Shown one piece after another: positions 60,519 to 64,000 of a DNA stretch of 64,000 nt. Each line of letters opens with the position of its first letter. Position 1 is the first letter of the stretch. The position numbers and the translations under genes were made by a program. Source of the DNA: JACKIC01 sp964392305 (GTDB lineage: Bacteria > Planctomycetota > UBA1135 > UBA2386); NCBI GenBank assembly GCA_964392305.1, contig CAYMPV010000035.1, positions 1 to 64,000 on the forward strand. Direction: 5' to 3'. Under the pieces are notes generated by a model, which did not search any database, was not told the DNA's origin, and saw only the letters and a program-made list of their open reading frames with translations.

Positions 60519-61093
60519 GATTCGCCTCCCGCGTACTCCTCCACCCACCAGGCGCGCGCCAGCTGCCAACCGCGTTGCACCGTGCGCCGCGACACGCCGA
60601 GCAGCTCGGCGATCTCCTCCATCGTCGAGCCACCGAAGAAGCGCAGTTCGACGATCTCGGCCAGCTGCGGATCGAGCGCCGCCAACGCCAGCAACGCCTC
60701 GTTGACCGCGAGCACTTGCGCGCCGCGATCGCCGTCGCTCGCCACCGCCTCATCGAGCGTCGCCGGCCGCTGCCCGCCGCCGCGTTTGTCAGCCACGCGC
60801 GCCCGTGCCCGATCGACGAGCACGTATCGCATCGCCCGCGTCGTCAGCCGCCGGAAGTGCCGATGGTCCTCGACCGTCGGCGCGCCGCCTTCGCCCCCAA
60901 CCAGTCGCAGGTAGGCCTCGTGGATCAGCTCGGTCGGCTGCAGTGTGGCCTTGGGCTGATCGACGAGCAGCCGTCGCGCGATCTGGCGCAGCTCGTCATA
61001 GACCAGCGGCAGGAGCTCTTCCGCTGCCGCTGGGTCGCCGCCGGCGGCGCGGCGCAGCAGCTGGGCGGTACGCTGTTGGATCTCGGTCGCCAC
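60515..61093 (-). CDS. ECF sigma factor, planctomycete type
   Basis: 192 residues from ATG 61093. Region 2: LLPLVYDELRQIARRLL and LQPTELIHEAYLRL with the FRRLTTRAMRYVLVDRARAR recognition part. Region 4: LDPQLAEIVELRFFGGSTMEEIAELLGVSRRTVQRGW. The TELIHEAYLRL wording is typical of the large sigma-70-like ECF group found next to Ser/Thr kinases in planctomycetes. No anti-sigma gene is nearby; control is probably by phosphorylation from the kinase encoded by the overlapping downstream gene. That coupling is inferred from the family. Confidence 0.9.
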   Translation of the reverse strand: MATEIQQRTAQLLRRAAGGDPAAAEELLPLVYDELRQIARRLLVDQPKATLQPTELIHEAYLRLVGGEGGAPTVEDHRHFRRLTTRAMRYVLVDRARARVADKRGGGQRPATLDEAVASDGDRGAQVLAVNEALLALAALDPQLAEIVELRFFGGSTMEEIAELLGVSRRTVQRGWQLARAWWVEEYAGGES

Positions 61094-61155
61094 GTGTTCG
61101 GCTCAATCGACCTGACAGAGCCTAACAGCCCCGGACGATCGCGCCAGCCGACGGT

Positions 61156-62457
61156 TCAGTTGCGCGGCTGGAACACGTCGCGCTCGACCAGATACGCATA
61201 ACGCTGACGGAACTCGTCGGGGCTCATGCCGGCGGCCGCGGCGATCGGCGCCAGTCGTTCGTCGCTGCCGAGGTCGTCGCGCTCGAGGCGGATCTGGTAT
61301 TCGCGCGCCACGCGATACGCCTCCGAGTTCGGGTTGACGGTACGCACCATCGGCCGCCCCGTCGCCGGATCGTTGAACGTGCCGAAACGCAGCGGCACCA
61401 GTTCGCCGCGTTGAATCGTCACCATCGCGCCGACCTCGACCGGGCTCTCGCAACGCAGCAACCCGCGCAGGTAGTCGATCGCGCCGTAACCGAGGTCGCG
61501 CGTGTACTCGATGTCGAACGGAATCGGCGGCGCGCTGCGCAGCTCGTAGCCGATGTTCTTGGCGACGATCGTGACCTTGTGGCCGCGGTCGGCGAGGCGC
61601 TTGCGCACGATGTCGGTGAGCAACCGGTGCAGGTGCACTTCCGACAGGCGAACGTGACCGTGATCGTCGCGCTCGGCGTGCGGCATGGCGCGGTCCAGTT
61701 CTTCGGCCGGAAACCGCAGCGACAGACCTTCGGCGAGCACGGCGACGCCGAACGGCCGACCGTGCGCGATGCGTTTGTAGATCGCCGTCTCCAGGATGTC
61801 GACGAGGTGCTCGAGGTGGATCGGCGCACCCGGCGGGAAGTCCTCGGGGATCACCGTGATCGTCGCGCCCGACGACTTGCCGATGCCCTGCGCGAGGTGC
61901 CCTGCCTGCCGCCCCATCGCCACGACGAAGAACCAGCGCCTGGTCGTCAGCGCGTCGGTCATCAGGTTGCCGACCTGTTCGGCGCCGACGTGGCGCGCCG
62001 TCTGGTAACCGAACGTCGGCACGTCGCCGGGCAGCGGCAGGTCGTTGTCGATGGTCTTGGGCACGTGCGCGACGCGCAGCTTGCCGGCCGCGGCGTTGGC
62101 GACCACCGCCGCCGAATAGCCGGTGTCGTCGCCGCCGATGCTGAGCAACGCGTCGATCTGCAGTTCGCGCAGCGAGTCGACCGTGCGCTGCAGATCCTCG
62201 GGGTTCTTGGTCGGGTTGGCGCGCGAAGTGAACAGCACCGAACCGCCGAGGTTGTGGATGCGGCTGACGTCGTCGAGCGTCAGGTGGCGGACGTGGCCGA
62301 GTTCGCCGCGCATCAGGTGCGAGAAGCCGTCGTGGATGCCGAGCACCTGCCAACCCGAGTTGAGCGCTTCGATGGTCGCGGCGCAGATCACCGAGTTGAT
62401 GCCGGGAGCGGGGCCACCGCCGCAGAGGATGCCGAGTCGGATGGGGCGTTGCGTCAT
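61156..62457 (-). CDS. pfp: 6-phosphofructokinase, probably pyrophosphate-dependent
   Basis: 433 residues from ATG 62457. It phosphorylates fructose 6-phosphate. Motifs are LGILCGGGPAPGINSVI, LLSIGGDDT, VPKTIDNDLP with the catalytic Asp, FGYQTARH, VAMGRQAGHLA, and VIPEDFP. In this family Asp after GGD together with Lys in P-K-T-I-D-N-D marks use of pyrophosphate rather than ATP; both residues are present here (GGDD and PKTIDND). The donor is therefore inferred to be PPi. The frame is open to 63369 but that part is a shadow of the next gene. Monocistronic, divergent from 62548. Confidence 0.88.
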   Translation of the reverse strand: MTQRPIRLGILCGGGPAPGINSVICAATIEALNSGWQVLGIHDGFSHLMRGELGHVRHLTLDDVSRIHNLGGSVLFTSRANPTKNPEDLQRTVDSLRELQIDALLSIGGDDTGYSAAVVANAAAGKLRVAHVPKTIDNDLPLPGDVPTFGYQTARHVGAEQVGNLMTDALTTRRWFFVVAMGRQAGHLAQGIGKSSGATITVIPEDFPPGAPIHLEHLVDILETAIYKRIAHGRPFGVAVLAEGLSLRFPAEELDRAMPHAERDDHGHVRLSEVHLHRLLTDIVRKRLADRGHKVTIVAKNIGYELRSAPPIPFDIEYTRDLGYGAIDYLRGLLRCESPVEVGAMVTIQRGELVPLRFGTFNDPATGRPMVRTVNPNSEAYRVAREYQIRLERDDLGSDERLAPIAAAAGMSPDEFRQRYAYLVERDVFQPRN

Positions 62458-62547
62458 GGGGGCGCATGGGGTAGCGGCGCCGAGGCACCGGCGCAACGGT
62501 GCAGTCGCGAAGTGGACAAGCGAACGGCTCGAGCCCAGACTGCGGCG

Positions 62548-63327
62548 ATGCGTCGGATAGCGAGGTTCTTGTTCTGCGCCGCCCTGGCGCTGTCGCCGAT
62601 GGTCACCGCCCAGGAACCTGCGGCCCCACAGGCAGCGACCGCCGTGGCGCTGCCGCACGGCGTCGGCCACCTCGTTCCGGGGCCGGATTGGACCGTGCTG
62701 ACCGCCACAGACTTCGCCAAGGAGACCCGCAACACCGATCCGACCGAGGATCCGGCGCGATCCCGGCTGGTCAACACCTGCCGCCAGCTGGTCGCACGCG
62801 AGCGCGCCGACGAGCACGTGCTGCTGCACCAACCCGGCATCCAGCCGACGCAGTTGCGGCTGGTCAACGCGTATTCGACCGAGCTGCGCGTGACCTGCAA
62901 GGACCTCTGCGCCACCGCCTCGATTGCGAAGTTCCGCGACGAGTTCACCCGCAGCCTCTCCGGCCCCGACAACACGATCGAGTTCGTGGAAGAACGCATC
63001 GTCGACCTGTTCGCGGAGCTGAAGTGCCTGTCGCTGACGTTCCGCACCACCGGCGGCGGCGACTCGTGGCTGCTGACCTACTACTTCGTGCCCAGCGGCG
63101 AGCGCTTCACCTACTTCGAGACCGTGCACTTCCCCGCCGACATCGAGGCGCCAGCGCAGATCGAAACGCTGCTGAGCACCTTCGACGGCGCGCTCGATCC
63201 CGGCGCGGCCAGCAACCTGCTCGTGACCATGAGCCTGGGCGGCATCACCGGCGGTATCGCCGGGGCGCTTGCCGGTCTGATGCGGCGGCGGCGCCGCCTG
63301 CGTGCCGCTCAGCAGGCGGCCAGCTGA
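62548..63327 (+). CDS. Exported protein with C-terminal membrane helix
   Basis: 259 residues from ATG 62548. Signal peptide FLFCAALALSPMVTAQ. The mature part includes GVGHLVPGPDWTVLTATDF, ELRVTCKDLC, and a beta segment GGDSWLLTYYFVPSGERFTYFETVHFP. Near the end a Gly-rich hydrophobic helix (LVTMSLGGITGGIAGALAGLM) precedes a basic RRRRRLRAAQ tail, so it is probably anchored by its C-terminus with the body outside. No family recognised. Divergent from the phosphofructokinase, with a 90-bp space between them. Confidence 0.68.
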   Translation: MRRIARFLFCAALALSPMVTAQEPAAPQAATAVALPHGVGHLVPGPDWTVLTATDFAKETRNTDPTEDPARSRLVNTCRQLVARERADEHVLLHQPGIQPTQLRLVNAYSTELRVTCKDLCATASIAKFRDEFTRSLSGPDNTIEFVEERIVDLFAELKCLSLTFRTTGGGDSWLLTYYFVPSGERFTYFETVHFPADIEAPAQIETLLSTFDGALDPGAASNLLVTMSLGGITGGIAGALAGLMRRRRRLRAAQQAAS

Positions 63328-63392
63328 GTCGTGCGCAGCATTTCCAGCTTCGGCGAGCCGGCGCCGCACCCCACCGACGTAGGGCTTCGATC

Positions 63393-63602
63393 TTGAACGA
63401 GCCGCAACCGATCCGCGACGACGTCGACGGCGTCTCCTGGGAAGCGCGCCCCGAATGGCTGGCCGGTCGCTATTGGTGGCGCGTCTACGTCGCCAAACAC
63501 CCCAAGGTGCTGCTGCGTTATCGCGACAGCGCGGTGGCCGTCGCCACGGCGATCGCCGCTGACGAGGCGCAGTTCCGCCGCGACGCGCAGGCAGCGGAGT
63601 AG
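63393..63602 (+). CDS. Small hypothetical protein
   Basis: 69 residues from TTG 63393. A soluble protein with VSWEARPEWLAGRYWWRVYVAKHPKV and a helical, Ala-rich end (AVAVATAIAADEAQF). The aromatic-rich core speaks for a real, compact protein. No family recognised and the start is uncertain. It ends five bases before the stop of the convergent sulfatase gene. Confidence 0.5.
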   Translation: MNEPQPIRDDVDGVSWEARPEWLAGRYWWRVYVAKHPKVLLRYRDSAVAVATAIAADEAQFRRDAQAAE

Positions 63603-63606
63603 CGCC

Positions 63607-64000
63607 TCACTTCGCCGTCGCCGCGGGCCGCCACGGCTGTTGCCCGTCCTTCGCGCGCAGGAACTGCACCTGGTGCTGCCGCTGGAAGTCGTGCAGCAGC
63701 GCACGCAGCTCCGCGACACGTTCGGGCAGTGCGGCCGCGAGGTCGTGCCGTTCACCGGGGTCGTTGGCGAGGTCGTAGAGGTGCACACGACCGTCCTCGT
63801 AGCGCTCGAGCAACTTGAAGTCGCCGAGGCGCACCGCGCCGCCCGGGAACCCGCCCTGGTTGCCGTAGTGCGGGTAATGCCAGAACAGCGGCCGCTCGGC
63901 CATCGGCTCGCCGCGCAGCAGGGGCGCGAAGCTCCGGCCGTCGATCGCATGCGTCACCGGCGGCGCGCCGACCAGTTCGAGCAGCGTCGGCAGCACATCG
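63607..64000 (-). CDS. Sulfatase, C-terminal part (runs off the window)
   Basis: At least 130 residues ending at 63607; the N-terminal catalytic part with the formylglycine Cys or Ser lies beyond 64000. The visible DVLPTLLELVGAP, GRSFAPLLRGEP, RPLFWHYPHYGNQGG, AVRLGDFKLLERYEDG and LYDLANDPGERHDLA are the standard C-terminal landmarks of alkaline-phosphatase-like sulfatases (choline- or aryl-sulfatase type). Planctomycetes carry many for sulfated polysaccharides. The substrate cannot be told from this part. Confidence 0.9.
   Translation of the reverse strand, partial: DVLPTLLELVGAPPVTHAIDGRSFAPLLRGEPMAERPLFWHYPHYGNQGGFPGGAVRLGDFKLLERYEDGRVHLYDLANDPGERHDLAAALPERVAELRALLHDFQRQHQVQFLRAKDGQQPWRPAATAK

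Overview
The window is about 64 kb of GC-rich bacterial DNA. Its content points to a planctomycete, probably one of the marine UBA1135/Pla163-like lineages. The supporting signs are a sigma factor of the planctomycete ECF type next to a kinase-TPR gene, secreted HEAT/VWA, FG-GAP and beta-propeller proteins, carboxypeptidase-regulatory-like repeat proteins, a sulfatase, an McsA-McsB-ClpC set and lipid A genes. The lineage is inferred from gene families, not from a marker gene.

Positions 1 to about 9,710 are accessory DNA with every recognisable gene on the + strand. Positions 51-5309 read as an integron-type cassette array without an integrase. Short genes, mostly for lipoproteins, exported or membrane proteins, alternate with attC-like sites. 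The clearest sites are at 3725, 3995 and 4563; a different, long one lies at 1125-1253. A decayed IS91-type element (recombinase tail plus transposase head) seems to interrupt the array near 330-1100. Further small genes follow (a HAD-fold protein, small membrane proteins), ending in a nucleotidyltransferase toxin-like pair beside the 3' end of tRNA-Arg(UCU).

From 9,763 on the content is mostly chromosomal: fabD-lpxK-lpxL (lipid A), a PilX-like pilus protein, a four-gene minus-strand run (asparaginase, NnrD, a repeat protein, a lipoprotein), a BFN-type nuclease and tRNA-Ser(UGA). Positions 22-34 kb hold a small membrane protein, two carboxypeptidase-regulatory-like secreted proteins, a second nucleotidyltransferase pair, an OmpR-type two-component system, a HEAT-repeat protein, an orphan XRE regulator, a PPOX-fold protein and tRNA-Ser(GCU). 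The two-component operon and a neighbouring secreted-protein gene share a perfect 20-bp upstream element built from GTCA half-sites 11 bp apart.

Positions 35-43 kb carry murD, mcsA, mcsB, clpC and dprA, i.e. cell wall synthesis, arginine-phosphate-dependent proteolysis and transformation. Positions 43-58 kb hold a C45-like hydrolase, class I aldolase, three large exported proteins, an SLC13-type transporter, a VOC protein and an FG-GAP-like protein. Positions 58-61 kb hold an ECF sigma factor followed by a Ser/Thr kinase-TPR gene cut in two by one in-frame TAA. The right end has a phosphofructokinase with pyrophosphate-type residues, two hypothetical genes and the C-terminal part of a sulfatase running off the window.

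Many same-strand neighbours overlap by 4 bp (ATGA or GTGA), which supports tight co-translation of the operons and fixes several start codons.
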